A stretch of DNA of 64,000 nt from an uncultured Alphaproteobacteria bacterium (lineage in GTDB: Bacteria; Pseudomonadota; Alphaproteobacteria; Rhodobacterales; Rhodobacteraceae), in assembly GCA_929200255.1 (NCBI GenBank), contig CAKMYZ010000002.1, forward strand, positions 182,048 through 246,047, given 5' to 3'. This document shows, piece after piece, positions 36,339 through 46,300 of this stretch. A program made the position numbers and the translations under genes. How positions within the stretch are numbered: the first letter of the stretch is position 1; each line of letters begins with the position of its first letter. The notes beneath the pieces were generated by a model. It was not told the origin of the DNA. It searched no databases and worked only from the letters and a program-made list of their open reading frames with translations.

Positions 36339-38120
36339 ATGGCTGATTTGTTCCAACTGACCCAAACACAAAGTGCTGTGCTGACCATGGTGGTTGTGGT
36401 CGCCATGTTCCTGATGTTCCTGCGCGAGGTTTTTCCGACAGAAGTCGTTGCCATGGTGGGGGTATCGGTCCTGCTGGCCGCCGGTGTGCTGCCTTATGAG
36501 GACGCGGTTGCTGCTTTGGCCAACCCCGCCCCTTGGACGATTGCGGCGATGTTCATCATTGTCGGGGCATTGGTGCGCACCGGCGCCTTGCATGCCATGA
36601 CACAGATGGCCGAAAGGCAGGCCAAGGTCAGCCCAGCGCGCGCCATAGGTGGCGGGCTGCTTTTTGTGGCGGTGGCCAGTGCCATCATGAACAACACACC
36701 TTTGGTTGTCGTCATGATCCCGGTCTTTGTGCAATTGGCGCGGACGCTGGGCACATCAGCCTCAAAGCTGTTGATCCCGCTCAGTTACGCCGCCATCGTG
36801 GGCGGCACGATGACCTTGTTGGGGACGTCGACCAACCTGTTGGTGGACGGGGTTGCGCGGGCATCAGGGATGCGCCCCTTTGGCATTCTTGAAATCTTTC
36901 CGATTGGGGTTGTCGTTGTCCTTTGGACCTTCACCTACCTTTATTTCATGGCGCCCCGTCTGCTGCCTGACAGGCAAAGCATGGCAACAATGCTCTCTGA
37001 TCGCTCAAAGAAGAAATTCTTCTCAGAAGCGGTGATCCCCCCTGATAGCAACTTGATCGGACGTGAAGTGACAGGCGTGCAACTGTTCAAACGCGACGGG
37101 GTCCGCCTGATTGATGTGGTGCGTGGCGACATATCTTTGCGGCGCAATCTGAAGGACGTCGTCTTGCAGATGGGCGACCGCGTCGTCCTGCGCACCGAAA
37201 TGACGGAGCTGTTATCGCTACAAAAAAACAAGGAGCTGCGGCGCGTTGACCAACTTTCTGCGGTGGAGACCACAACCGTTGAAGTCCTGATCACGCCAAA
37301 CTGCAAGATGGTCAGCCGCCGGCTGGGTGCGTTACGCCTGCGCCGCCACTACGCGGTCTACCCGCTGGCCGTGCACAGGCGCGACGCCAATATCAGCAAG
37401 CAGATTGATGATGTGATTGTGCGGGTTGGGGACACCTTGCTGCTGGAAGGGGCGCCGCAGGATATTCAACGGCTCGCTGTAGACATGAACCTTGGTGATG
37501 TCTCGGCCTTGTCGCAACGCGCGTTCCGACGCGACCGCGCGCCGGTGGCTTTGGGGGTGTTGCTGGGTGTTGTTATGCTTGCAGCCCTTGGCGTGGCGCC
37601 GATTTTGATGCTCGCGATGATCGGCGTGACGCTGGTACTGGTCACCGGATGCATTGATGCGGATGAGGCATTTTCCTTTGTTGATGGGCGGCTACTGGCC
37701 CTGATCTTTGCGATGCTGGGGGTTGGTTCTGCTTTGCAGTCCTCCGGTGCCGTGGGGATGATCGCCGACACGCTGTCGCCCGTGATGCTGGCGCTGCCGC
37801 CCTTCTTTATCGTGCTGGCGGTTTATCTGCTGTCCAGCATTTTGACGGAACTTGTGTCCAATAATGCGGTTGCCGTAGTAATGACACCCATCGCCATCGG
37901 GCTGGCTGCGGCCTTGGGTGTAGACCCACGCCCCTTGGTTGTGGCAGTGATGATTGCGGCCAGTGCCAGCTTTGCTACGCCTATCGGGTATCAGACCAAT
38001 ACGCTTGTCTACGGACCGGGCGGGTACAGGTTCGCGGATTTTCTGAAATTCGGCATTCCATTGAACCTGTCACTGGCACCAATCGTTTCCTTTGTGATCC
38101 CCTTCATCTGGCCGCCGTGA
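36339..38120 (+). CDS. SLC13-family permease with central TrkA-C domains
   Basis: 593 residues. Two blocks of membrane helices (about 1-185 and 395-593) flank a cytosolic section with two RCK/TrkA-C-like repeats (VTGVQLFKRDGVRLIDVVRGD near 240; LRLRRHYAVYPLAVHRRD near 335). The first block has the NNTPLVVVMIPVF signature and the last VSNNAVAVVMTPIAIGLA, typical of DASS transporters for anions or dicarboxylates, including some sulfate carriers. Substrate is not determinable. Confidence 0.88.
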   Translation: MADLFQLTQTQSAVLTMVVVVAMFLMFLREVFPTEVVAMVGVSVLLAAGVLPYEDAVAALANPAPWTIAAMFIIVGALVRTGALHAMTQMAERQAKVSPARAIGGGLLFVAVASAIMNNTPLVVVMIPVFVQLARTLGTSASKLLIPLSYAAIVGGTMTLLGTSTNLLVDGVARASGMRPFGILEIFPIGVVVVLWTFTYLYFMAPRLLPDRQSMATMLSDRSKKKFFSEAVIPPDSNLIGREVTGVQLFKRDGVRLIDVVRGDISLRRNLKDVVLQMGDRVVLRTEMTELLSLQKNKELRRVDQLSAVETTTVEVLITPNCKMVSRRLGALRLRRHYAVYPLAVHRRDANISKQIDDVIVRVGDTLLLEGAPQDIQRLAVDMNLGDVSALSQRAFRRDRAPVALGVLLGVVMLAALGVAPILMLAMIGVTLVLVTGCIDADEAFSFVDGRLLALIFAMLGVGSALQSSGAVGMIADTLSPVMLALPPFFIVLAVYLLSSILTELVSNNAVAVVMTPIAIGLAAALGVDPRPLVVAVMIAASASFATPIGYQTNTLVYGPGGYRFADFLKFGIPLNLSLAPIVSFVIPFIWPP

Positions 38121-38192
38121 CGCGGGGTTGCGGGGCACCGGGCCGATGCCCTATAGAGACCCCGATTTACACCGCGACAAACGAGGTTTGAG

Positions 38193-38942
38193 ATGGCTGG
38201 CCACTCCAAATGGGCGAATATTCAGCACCGCAAGGGGCGGCAGGACAAACTGCGTTCCAAGCTGTTTTCAAAGCTGGCCAAGGAAATCACCGTTGCCGCC
38301 AAGATGGGCGACCCGGACCCCGACAAGAACCCACGCTTGCGTTTGGCCGTCAAGGAAGCCAAATCCAACTCTGTCCCCAAGGATGTGATCGACCGCGCGA
38401 TCAAGAAGTCGCAGGGCGGCGATGCCGAGAACTATGACGAAATCCGCTATGAGGGCTATGGCCCCAATGGCGTGGCCGTCATTGTCGAAGCGATGACCGA
38501 CAACCGCAATCGCACCGCCTCGACCGTGCGGTCGACCTTTTCCAAGAATGGCGGCAATTTAGGCGAAACTGGATCAGTAGGCTTCATGTTCGACCGCAAG
38601 GGCGAGGTGATCTATCCCGCCGCCGTTGCTGATGCCGATACCGTCATGATGGCCGCGATTGAGGCAGGCGCCGAAGATGTCCAGAGCGATGATGAAAACC
38701 ATGTCATCTATTGCGCGGATACCGACCTTAATGATGTTTCGGGGGCGCTTGAGGCGGAACTGGGCGAGTCGGAATCCACCAAACTGATCTGGAAGCCAAA
38801 TATGACCACCGAGGTGGATCTGGATGGCCTCACCAAGCTGATGAAACTGCTTGATACGCTGGAGGAAGACGACGACATTCAGCGTGTCACGGCCAATTTT
38901 GAAGCCGCCGACGCCGTCATGGACGCCTTCGCCGAAAGCTAA
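38193..38942 (+). CDS. yebC: YebC/PmpR-family regulator/translation factor
   Basis: 249 residues. The highly conserved N-terminus [18 protein letters not shown] is diagnostic, with [24 protein letters not shown] near residue 85 and [11 protein letters not shown] near 130. YebC proteins were described as transcription regulators and more recently as helpers of ribosomes at proline stretches. It is followed by 150 bases of non-coding DNA. Confidence 0.97.
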   Translation: MAGHSKWANIQHRKGRQDKLRSKLFSKLAKEITVAAKMGDPDPDKNPRLRLAVKEAKSNSVPKDVIDRAIKKSQGGDAENYDEIRYEGYGPNGVAVIVEAMTDNRNRTASTVRSTFSKNGGNLGETGSVGFMFDRKGEVIYPAAVADADTVMMAAIEAGAEDVQSDDENHVIYCADTDLNDVSGALEAELGESESTKLIWKPNMTTEVDLDGLTKLMKLLDTLEEDDDIQRVTANFEAADAVMDAFAES

Positions 38943-39091
38943 GGGCGATGAAGGGCCATCGGCCAATTTTGGGCGGAAGACGGGAGAACCAGCGCAGCGA
39001 CCTGTACCCGCATGACGTTTTCAGACCTTCGCGGCACACAAGTGGAATTGGTAACGAGCGGGATAAGACCGACTAAGCTTTTTAATCGTTT

Positions 39092-39781
39092 CTAACCTTT
39101 CTGAACATCCTGGCCCTCGTCAATGTGCAAACTCCTCAATAAATCGTGGGCCGCTTCTTTTAGCGCAGATACGTCACGGTTATCCGGGTCAAGCGTCTCC
39201 AGCCTGCGCAAATCTTCTAACGCTTGATGGGCGCGGGCTTCTTCTTTCTGTTCCCACGCTATCACTAACAGGATAGCAGCGCGCCGCCGAAAATATGATG
39301 CGCGCGGATTTTCTTCACGTAACTCGATCGCTGTGTTCATATCGGCCAAAGCCTCATGCGGGGCATCACGAAGACGCATCGTCAGCATAGCACGGTTCGC
39401 AAAGGCAACTGCCCTGCTCTGGCCCGAATCTATGATAAAGGTGTAGTCTTGATAGGCCTGTTCGTGATGCGCATCAGTGATGCCGTTTTCGTGCAAGTGA
39501 AGGGCACGCCAATACCTGGCTGATACCTTGTCGCTCGCGATTGCAACATGGTCATCACATGCAACTATCTGAGCAAAGTTAGTAAGATCTTTGCCCGATA
39601 CGTGATCGACACCTTCGATGCAGCCGCGCATGGCAATGATTTCGTCGCTGATTTCATCGGGCGGGAATGCCCATGACGGCAGCTCTCGTGCAGCATCTGG
39701 TTCTGTTGTCATCCAATTGATAACGCCTGCAGCACCAAGAACAAGCGCCGCTGATATCCTTATGATTAACTTCTGTCGCAT
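39092..39781 (-). CDS. Membrane-anchored protein with TPR-like repeats
   Basis: 229 residues from ATG 39781. One N-terminal transmembrane or uncleaved signal segment (LIIRISAALVLGAAGVINWM), an acidic linker, then helices in the TPR mould (ARYWRALHLHENGITDAHHEQAYQDYTFIID; AVAFANRAMLTMRLRDAPHEALADMNTAIEL; ASYFRRRAAILLVIAWEQKE). Likely a periplasm-facing scaffold for protein contacts. No partner gene is seen. The longer frame from 39805 has no better start signal. Confidence 0.65.
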   Translation of the reverse strand: MRQKLIIRISAALVLGAAGVINWMTTEPDAARELPSWAFPPDEISDEIIAMRGCIEGVDHVSGKDLTNFAQIVACDDHVAIASDKVSARYWRALHLHENGITDAHHEQAYQDYTFIIDSGQSRAVAFANRAMLTMRLRDAPHEALADMNTAIELREENPRASYFRRRAAILLVIAWEQKEEARAHQALEDLRRLETLDPDNRDVSALKEAAHDLLRSLHIDEGQDVQKG

Positions 39782-39837
39782 GAGGCGTATCCTTCGATCT
39801 AACACAAGAGCCCTGATTTTGCGGCCTTAGTGGCAAA

Positions 39838-39978
39838 TTATACAAGCGTATGCGCGTTCTCGCCCAGTTTCAACGGCACGTGTTCGGTCACCTTAACAAC
39901 GCAGTCAACATCGCCGCACTGGTCGTGCTGCGCGCGCATGCAGCGAAGATTTGACATGTCCGGTATAGGCGTTTTCAT
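39838..39978 (-). CDS. Possible 46-residue protein, unrecognised
   Basis: Minus-strand frame from ATG 39978: MKTPIPDMSNLRCMRAQHDQ, then a Cys pair in QCGDVDCVVKVTEHVPLKL. It lies in the 328-base gap upstream of the TPR-like gene. Three cysteines and a hydrophobic-free sequence suggest a folded peptide, but there is no clear ribosome binding site. It is reported at low confidence. Confidence 0.28.
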   Translation of the reverse strand: MKTPIPDMSNLRCMRAQHDQCGDVDCVVKVTEHVPLKLGENAHTLV

Positions 39979-40133
39979 TGCCTCCGCCGCGCTTTGTTCA
40001 AACGGCGGCTTCGTAGAACCCGCAAGGACATTGAGCATTCCGGTATTTGAGGTCTCTACGCTCAATGCCCTTGATACCGTTGTTGTCAGATGTTGACCGA
40101 AGGTTCAAGGTAGATATCTTGGAACAATAGAAG

Positions 40134-40673
40134 CTAGGGTGTGATGATCCCGTTTTCGGTCACGATCAGGTCAAGTGGCTGATCTGTAGGTTCTAACGGT
40201 AGTGCCGCATCTTCCTGCGTCTCATAGGCAAAGCCAATTGCCATCGTTGGTTGCGCTGCCCGCAGTTGTTCGAGCGTCCGGTCGTAAAACCCACCGCCAT
40301 AGCCCAAACGCCCGCCTTTCCGGTCAAAGGCCACCAGCGGCACGACGACAATCTGCGGTGTCATCCACTCCCCGCTTTCAGGGATCATCGCGCCAAACTC
40401 ACCTTTGATGAGCACGCATCCCGGCTCCCACAGCCGGAATTGCAATGGCTGGCCGGCCCCGATGATCACTGGCACGCCAACGGGGCCGTGGGCCGCGGTT
40501 TCTTCCATCGCGGGTGATGGGTCAATCTCGGTCCGCATCGCCATGTAACCCGCCAATGGCACACCGCGATAGCCTGCAAGGACTTCACTGAGGTAGCCCG
40601 CTGTTGCACCACCCATGTCATGGGCGATCTTGCGGCGCGCAAAGGCAGCGGCGCGTGCTGCTGATTTATCCAT
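40134..40673 (-). CDS. 5-formyltetrahydrofolate cyclo-ligase
   Basis: 179 residues. Converts 5-formyl-THF to 5,10-methenyl-THF using ATP. The conserved VVPLVAFDRKGGRLGYGGGFYDRTL near residue 110 is the family signature, and the N-terminal ARAAAFARRKIAH supplies basic residues typical of the ATP site. The ATG at 40673 overlaps the mgtE stop as ATGA, so the two are co-transcribed. The frame beginning at 40685 is longer but would overlap further. Confidence 0.92.
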   Translation of the reverse strand: MDKSAARAAAFARRKIAHDMGGATAGYLSEVLAGYRGVPLAGYMAMRTEIDPSPAMEETAAHGPVGVPVIIGAGQPLQFRLWEPGCVLIKGEFGAMIPESGEWMTPQIVVVPLVAFDRKGGRLGYGGGFYDRTLEQLRAAQPTMAIGFAYETQEDAALPLEPTDQPLDLIVTENGIITP

Positions 40674-42046
40674 CAAAGTAACCACGCTGCGGCAAGGCCC
40701 AGAAAGGCAAAGAAACCAACGACATCCGTCACGGTTGTCACAAATGCGCCTGAAGCCAACGCCGGGTCGATCCCCATTTTCTCCAGAACCACAGGGATCA
40801 CCGTACCCGCCAGCCCTGCAATGACCAGATTGATCACCATCGCCACGGCAATCACCAGCCCCAGCATCGGCGACCCAAACCAGACAACCCCCACAAGCCC
40901 CATCACAACCGCAAAGACCGCCCCATTGATCAGGCCCACAAGCACCTCGCGCCGGATCACCCGCCAGACGTTGGCGGTGGTCAAATCGCGGGTCGCAAGC
41001 GCGCGGACCGCGACGGTCAGGGATTGCGTACCGGCATTGCCCCCCATCGAGGCCACGATCGGCATCAGCACGGCAAGTGCCACCAGCCCCGCAATCGTTT
41101 CCTCAAAAAGAGAGATAACCATCGAGGCCAGAATTGCGGTTACAAGGTTAACCGCCAGCCAGGGAAAACGCTGGCGCGTTGTCTCAATCACACGGTCCGA
41201 CAGGCTCCCCTCGCCGACACCGGCCAGGCGCAGGATGTCTTCTTCGGCTTCTTCTTCAAGAAAAGCCATGGCGTCGTCAATGGTAATCACACCGACAACC
41301 CGGTCGGCATCATCCACCACCGGGGCGGTAATCATGTGATAGTGGTTGATGGCTTGCGCCACTTCCTCCACGTCCTGATTGACGTGGAAGGTGCGGAACG
41401 TGTCCTCTGTCAGGTCCTTGAGCGGCATTGCGCGTGGATGGCTGAGCACCCGTCCAAGCGTGACATAGCCCACGGCCCTGAGCCGGGGGTCAACAAGAAT
41501 GATGTGATAAAACTGATCGGGCAACACAACATCCGAGCGCAGATAGTCGATCGCCTCGCCCACGGTCCAATGCTCTGGTCCGCGCACCAGTTCGGACTGC
41601 ATATGGCGGCCCGCGGATTCCTCGGGATAGGTAAGCGCCTGTTCGATGACGACGCGGTCGCCCGCCTCTAGTGCTTCAAGCACCTGTTCCTGCTGGGCAT
41701 CGTCAAGATATTCGACAAGATCAACGACATCGTCGCTTTCCAGATCGCGCACAGCTTCGACCAGTTCGGACGGCGCCAGCTGTGCAATCACCTCTTCGCG
41801 CAGGTTTTCGTCCAACTCGGACAGCACATCCCCATCAACGCCGCCTGACCAGATAGTCAGCAGGTCACGCCGGTCGCGGGCGTCAATCTGTTCCAACAGG
41901 TGGGCAATATCGGCAGGGTGCAGCGGGTCAAGCACAGCATGGATTGAAATCGGGTCAGTCGCCTGAACGGCCTCCATCACATCGCTGACCAGCCGGTCGG
42001 TGACGCCGAATGCTTCGTCTTCGATGATGTTTTCTGACTCTGCCAT
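40673..42046 (-). CDS. mgtE: Magnesium transporter MgtE
   Basis: 457 residues in MgtE order: N-domain of helical repeats (DPLHPADIAHLLEQIDARDRRDLLTIW near 40), two CBS domains (about 140-270, with YHMITAPVVDDADRVVGVITIDDAM), and five membrane helices from about residue 295, with GNAGTQSLTVAVRALAT in the pore. It is an inner-membrane Mg2+ channel gated by cytosolic Mg2+. Followed in an ATGA overlap by the folate enzyme. Confidence 0.95.
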   Translation of the reverse strand: MAESENIIEDEAFGVTDRLVSDVMEAVQATDPISIHAVLDPLHPADIAHLLEQIDARDRRDLLTIWSGGVDGDVLSELDENLREEVIAQLAPSELVEAVRDLESDDVVDLVEYLDDAQQEQVLEALEAGDRVVIEQALTYPEESAGRHMQSELVRGPEHWTVGEAIDYLRSDVVLPDQFYHIILVDPRLRAVGYVTLGRVLSHPRAMPLKDLTEDTFRTFHVNQDVEEVAQAINHYHMITAPVVDDADRVVGVITIDDAMAFLEEEAEEDILRLAGVGEGSLSDRVIETTRQRFPWLAVNLVTAILASMVISLFEETIAGLVALAVLMPIVASMGGNAGTQSLTVAVRALATRDLTTANVWRVIRREVLVGLINGAVFAVVMGLVGVVWFGSPMLGLVIAVAMVINLVIAGLAGTVIPVVLEKMGIDPALASGAFVTTVTDVVGFFAFLGLAAAWLL

Positions 42047-42144
42047 TTATCCCCCTGCTATATTGCAACATAATCCATTGCCCCTGTGGCACAACGCGGA
42101 TTTCTGCGATTTACCCGGTGCCGGTGGCAGCGTAGGTTCGCGAT

Positions 42145-43455
42145 ATGACGATGCAGTTACTCTTGGGCCAAACCCTTAGCTTTTCCGGCAATCCTCTGAC
42201 GGCGGATTGGGCGGACGCGGTGCAGTTTGACAGCGCCGGTGGCGTGTTGATTGACGGGGGGCGGATTATCGACGTGGGCAATGGCGCTGCTCTGCGAGCG
42301 GCACACCCGCAAGCGCAGGTGACAGACTATGGCGATGCGCTGATCAGCGCGGGCTTTGTCGATGCCCATATGCATTATCCGCAGACCGGAATGATTGCCA
42401 GTTGGGGCAAACAACTGATTGATTGGCTCAATACCTATACATTCCCCGAAGAGGCCCGCTTTGGTGACAAGGCCTATGCCAATGATGTGGCAGGGCGCAC
42501 GCTTGATCTGGCACTGGCCCATGGCACAACAACGTTGACAAGCTTTTGCACGATCCATCCGCAAAGCGTTGATGCCTTCTTTGAGGCCGCAGCGGCGCAC
42601 AATATGGCCGTCATTGCTGGCAAAACCTGCATGGATCGCAATGCACCGGACAATCTGACGGATACCGCCAAGACAGCCTATGACAACAGCAAGGCTTTGC
42701 TGGAAAAATGGCATGGGCGGGGTCGCGCGCAATATGCGATAACGCCCCGCTTTTCACCGACATCAACGCCTGATCAACTGGCCGCGCTTGGTGCATTGTG
42801 GGGGGAATATCCCGACTGTCTGATGCAGACACATCTGAGCGAACAGCACCCCGAGATTGCATGGGTGAAAGAGCTATTCCCCGATGCCCGCGATTATCTG
42901 GACACATATGAGGCCTTTGGCCTGCTGGGCGAACGTGGCCTTTACGGCCATGCCATCCATCTGGATCCGCGCGAGATTGCCCGGCTGGCCGAGGTCGGCG
43001 CTGCGGTGGTACATTGCCCGACCTCCAACACGTTTATCGGTTCGGGCCTGTTTGATGTCATGGGGCTGGCAAAAGCAGCCGTGTCCATCGGTTTGGCGAC
43101 AGACACCGGAGGAGGGTCATCCTTTTCAATGCTGCGCACAATGGCCGCCGCCTATGAGATTGGCCAGTTGCGCGGGGTTGCGCTGCATCCAGCCCAGTTG
43201 ATGTGGCTGGCCACCGAAGGCTCTGCCGGGGCGCTGAAGATGTCCGGGCAGATCGGGCATCTGGGCGCTGGTGCCATGGCCGACATCACGGTGCTGAACC
43301 TGCATTCCACTGCGGCGATCGCGCAGCGTAGCGCGCGGGCCGACGGGATTTGGGACGCGCTCTTTCCCACCATCATGATGGGGGATGATCGGGCCATCAG
43401 GGATGTTTGGATTGCAGGCGTACGGCAAGCCGATGACGTTGCGAACTTGGTTTGA
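42145..43455 (+). CDS. guaD: Guanine deaminase
   Basis: 436 residues, amidohydrolase family. Deaminates guanine to xanthine. Metal ligands are seen in SAGFVDAHMHYPQTGMIASWG near 70, LMQTHLSEQHPEIAW near 230, HAIHLDPREIARLAE near 268 and ATDTGGGSSFSMLRTMAAAYE near 315. The length and the H-x-H context fit guanine deaminase. Together with the related deaminase at 44082 on the other strand it points to purine salvage or repair of oxidised guanine. Confidence 0.9.
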   Translation: MTMQLLLGQTLSFSGNPLTADWADAVQFDSAGGVLIDGGRIIDVGNGAALRAAHPQAQVTDYGDALISAGFVDAHMHYPQTGMIASWGKQLIDWLNTYTFPEEARFGDKAYANDVAGRTLDLALAHGTTTLTSFCTIHPQSVDAFFEAAAAHNMAVIAGKTCMDRNAPDNLTDTAKTAYDNSKALLEKWHGRGRAQYAITPRFSPTSTPDQLAALGALWGEYPDCLMQTHLSEQHPEIAWVKELFPDARDYLDTYEAFGLLGERGLYGHAIHLDPREIARLAEVGAAVVHCPTSNTFIGSGLFDVMGLAKAAVSIGLATDTGGGSSFSMLRTMAAAYEIGQLRGVALHPAQLMWLATEGSAGALKMSGQIGHLGAGAMADITVLNLHSTAAIAQRSARADGIWDALFPTIMMGDDRAIRDVWIAGVRQADDVANLV

Positions 43456-43532
43456 GGCATCCTGCTTCGTCAATTGTGTTTGCGCGACAAGCGCAAGGCA
43501 ACGGCTGATGCTTCAAGTGTAATGCGATCGCT

Positions 43533-44012
43533 TTAGCAGCCTGACGACAACTTCAATACCCAGATATTCTCGGCCTGCCCCAACCCGAAAGATGTGTAAT
43601 CAGGCCCCAGCATATTGCGCCGGTGTCCGCTTGAGTTCTGCCATCCCGTAAACACCTCTGCCTGCGAAGACTGGCCAAATGCGATGTTTTCAGCGCCGGA
43701 TTGGATCGCGCACCCTGCCGATGCGGCGCGCTGGCCGAAGGTTTCACCGTTGGGGCCATTGGGCGCACGGTGAGAGAAATAGTTGCGTTCAAGCATATCC
43801 TCGGCATGGGCTTGCGCGGCACGGGTCAATGCCGGATTTGCGCGAACCGGGCCCTGACCTTGGGCGGCGCGAAAGCTGTTCAGCATTTGGGTAAATGAGG
43901 CATCAGATGGCGCCACCGCGGTTGCCGCCCCCGTCGAGGGGGTGGGCGCAGGTGGCGTTGCGGTGCATGCAGCAAACAGGGCGAGGGTTGTCGCAGCAAA
44001 GATGAGCTTCAT
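43533..44012 (-). CDS. CAP/SCP-domain lipoprotein
   Basis: 159 residues. A lipoprotein signal with lipobox LFAAC (Cys about residue 12) precedes a low-complexity linker, then a CAP domain: FTQMLNSFRAAQGQGPVRANPALTRAAQAHAEDML with the metal-type His, FSHRAPNGPNGETFGQRA, ENIAFGQSS, and NSSGHRRNMLGPDYTSFGLG. Function in bacteria is uncertain; possibly calcium or peptidoglycan related. The frame starting at 44039 adds residues that disturb the signal, so 44012 is chosen. It lies between the two deaminase genes. Confidence 0.88.
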   Translation of the reverse strand: MKLIFAATTLALFAACTATPPAPTPSTGAATAVAPSDASFTQMLNSFRAAQGQGPVRANPALTRAAQAHAEDMLERNYFSHRAPNGPNGETFGQRAASAGCAIQSGAENIAFGQSSQAEVFTGWQNSSGHRRNMLGPDYTSFGLGQAENIWVLKLSSGC

Positions 44013-44081
44013 AGTGGACCAATCGACAAATGTGGGCAATTGCGCCCAGTGGAGCTTTGAAAGACGGCAAAAGTTTGGCGG

Positions 44082-45425
44082 TTAACCACACGCGGCCAGT
44101 TTCTTCGCAAGCCTATTCTGATGGGCGATTGCCTTGCCCATATCGAGCGTTTGCATATGTTCATCACGCACGATCTGGCGCCCTTCGACATAAAGGGCCG
44201 ACACACGCGATGGCCCCGCCAACAAAAGCGCCGCCGGGTCCCAGGACCCGGCGCTTTCGACGCTATGCGCATCCCAGATCGCCAGGTCCGCGCGTTTTCC
44301 AACAGCGATTTGCCCACAGTCATCGCGCCCGAGCACCTGCGCCCCGCCACGTGTGGCAATCTCAAGCGTTTCGCGGGCCGACATAGCGTCAGCCCCGTTC
44401 TGCACCCGCTGCAAGAGCATTGCCATGCGCGCCTCGCCCGCCAGATTGCCAATGTCGTTGCTGGCCGATCCGTCCACGCCCAGCCCCACAGGCACGCCCG
44501 CGTCACGCATGGCGCGAATTGGCGCGATACCCGACCCCAGCCTGCAATTGGAACAGGGGCAATGGGCGACACCGGTACGCGAGCGGGCAAACAGGTCAAT
44601 CTCTTGCCCATCAAGTTTCACACAATGCGCATGCCAAACATCATCACCAGTCCAACCAAGGTCTTCGGCATATTGACCGGGACGGCACCCGAATTTCTCC
44701 AATGAATAGGCGATGTCTTCGTCATTTTCAGCCAGATGGGTGTGCATCATGACACCTTTGTCACGCGCCAATAGGGCAGCGTCACGCATCAGATCACGGC
44801 TGACCGAAAACGGGCTGCAAGGAGCGACACCCACGCGCACCATCGCACCGGGGTTCGGGTCGTGGAACGCATCGATAACGCGAATGCTGTCGTTGAGAAT
44901 TGCGGCCTCGTCTTCGACCAAAGAGTCGGGCGGCAGACCGCCATCGCTTTCGCCGATGCTCATCGCCCCGCGGGTCGCATGAAACCGCAAGCCAACGTCA
45001 GACGCAGCGGCGATTGTATCATCCAGCCGCGCACCGTTGGGATAAAGATAAAGATGATCCGAGGTCATCGTGCAGCCTGACAGGGCCAGTTCCGCAAGGC
45101 CCACCTGCGCAGAGACGAACATCTCTTCTGGTCCAAACCGCGCCCAAATCGGGTAAAGCCGCTGAAGCCAACCAAAAAGCAGCGCATCCTGCGCGCCGGG
45201 CACCGCACGGGTCAGGGTTTGGTACAGATGATGGTGGGTGTTGACGAGGCCGGGCGTGACGATCTTGCCTGCGGCGTCAAAAACCTCTGCCCCGTCTGGT
45301 ATGAGCCCATGACCAACGGCCGCGATGACACCGTCGCGGATCAGAATATCGGCGCCGTGCAGCTCTGTGCGGTCATCATCCATGGTCAGGATGACATCAG
45401 CATGTTTGATCAATGTGTCAGCCAT
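44082..45425 (-). CDS. 8-oxoguanine deaminase-like amidohydrolase
   Basis: 447 residues. Metal-binding TPGLVNTHHHLYQTLTRAVP near 60, MHTHLAEN near 225, WHAHCVKLDG near 270 and GLGVDGSASNDIGNL near 325. The combination LFGWLQRLYPIWARFG after the HHH motif is typical of the group that includes 8-oxoguanine deaminase of Pseudomonas aeruginosa, and hydroxyatrazine-type enzymes. 8-Oxoguanine fits the neighbouring guanine deaminase. Its start overlaps the stop of the HisN-like gene by eight bases. Confidence 0.82.
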   Translation of the reverse strand: MADTLIKHADVILTMDDDRTELHGADILIRDGVIAAVGHGLIPDGAEVFDAAGKIVTPGLVNTHHHLYQTLTRAVPGAQDALLFGWLQRLYPIWARFGPEEMFVSAQVGLAELALSGCTMTSDHLYLYPNGARLDDTIAAASDVGLRFHATRGAMSIGESDGGLPPDSLVEDEAAILNDSIRVIDAFHDPNPGAMVRVGVAPCSPFSVSRDLMRDAALLARDKGVMMHTHLAENDEDIAYSLEKFGCRPGQYAEDLGWTGDDVWHAHCVKLDGQEIDLFARSRTGVAHCPCSNCRLGSGIAPIRAMRDAGVPVGLGVDGSASNDIGNLAGEARMAMLLQRVQNGADAMSARETLEIATRGGAQVLGRDDCGQIAVGKRADLAIWDAHSVESAGSWDPAALLLAGPSRVSALYVEGRQIVRDEHMQTLDMGKAIAHQNRLAKKLAACG

Positions 45426-46224
45426 TTATGGTCTCATTTATGATGTCCAGAGCTTCGGCATGGACCTCAGGATTGGCTGCCGCAATCGCCCGACCACCGG
45501 CATGGGCTGGCCCGCCGGACCAATCAGTCACAATTCCGCCAGCAGCCTCGATCACCGCGATGGGCGCCTGAATATCATAGGGGTTCAGGCCCGCCTCGAT
45601 CACAAGATCGATCTGGCCCGCCGCCAGCATGGCATAGCCATAGCAATCCATACCATAGCGGGTCAGATTGGCTTTTCCCGCGACAGCATGAAAGGCGCGG
45701 CCTTCATCTTTGGTGCCCACTTCGGGAAAGGTCGTCACGACGGTTGCCTGCGACAAGGACCGCGCCGCACGGCATTTCAGCGCAGCGCTGCCCATCGGTC
45801 CGATGACGTTGGACTGGCCAAAGCCGCCGAGAAAGCGTTCGGCGATGTATGGTTGATCGATAATCCCAAAAAGCGGCCCGCTGTCATCCGAAACCGCGAT
45901 CAACACCCCCCACGTGGGCGTACCGCTGATATATCCGCGCGTGCCGTCGATCGGGTCAAGCACCCAGGTGAGCCCAGAGGTACCCGCCTTATGGCCGTGC
46001 TCTTCACCCAGTATGGCATCGTTCGGGCGTTCTTGCGCCAGAATTGCCCGCATTGCGGTCTCTGCATCGCGGTCCGCGATTGTGACCGGATCGAAACCGC
46101 CTGCCATCTTGTTTTCTGAGGTCAATGCCGCACTGCGAAAATGGCGCAGGGTGACGGGGCGCGCGGTGTCGGCCAAAGCATGCGCCACGCGGATCAGTTC
46201 CGCGTAGGTTGAAGGGTCAACGGG
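45418..46224 (-). CDS. hisN: Inositol-monophosphatase-family phosphatase (HisN-like)
   Basis: 268 residues. IMPase motifs: ILGEEHGHKAG near 70, WVLDPIDGTRGYISGTPTWG near 85-100 and VIEAGLNPYDIQAPIAVIEAAGGIVTDWSGG near 210, all metal-binding. Alphaproteobacteria commonly use this subgroup as histidinol-phosphatase, the penultimate step of His synthesis. The ATG at 46224 fits the family start; an upstream in-frame start at 46254 is less likely. It is linked by overlap with the 8-oxoguanine deaminase gene. Confidence 0.85.
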   Translation of the reverse strand, partial: PVDPSTYAELIRVAHALADTARPVTLRHFRSAALTSENKMAGGFDPVTIADRDAETAMRAILAQERPNDAILGEEHGHKAGTSGLTWVLDPIDGTRGYISGTPTWGVLIAVSDDSGPLFGIIDQPYIAERFLGGFGQSNVIGPMGSAALKCRAARSLSQATVVTTFPEVGTKDEGRAFHAVAGKANLTRYGMDCYGYAMLAAGQIDLVIEAGLNPYDIQAPIAVIEAAGGIVTDWSGGPAHAGGRAIAAANPEVHAEALDIINETING

Positions 46225-46300
46225 CATGAGGGTGTTCCTTCTTGCGACTTGCATCGCCCCCGGCGGTAGCCTGACGCAAACAAGAAGGTCAAGTCTTCAG

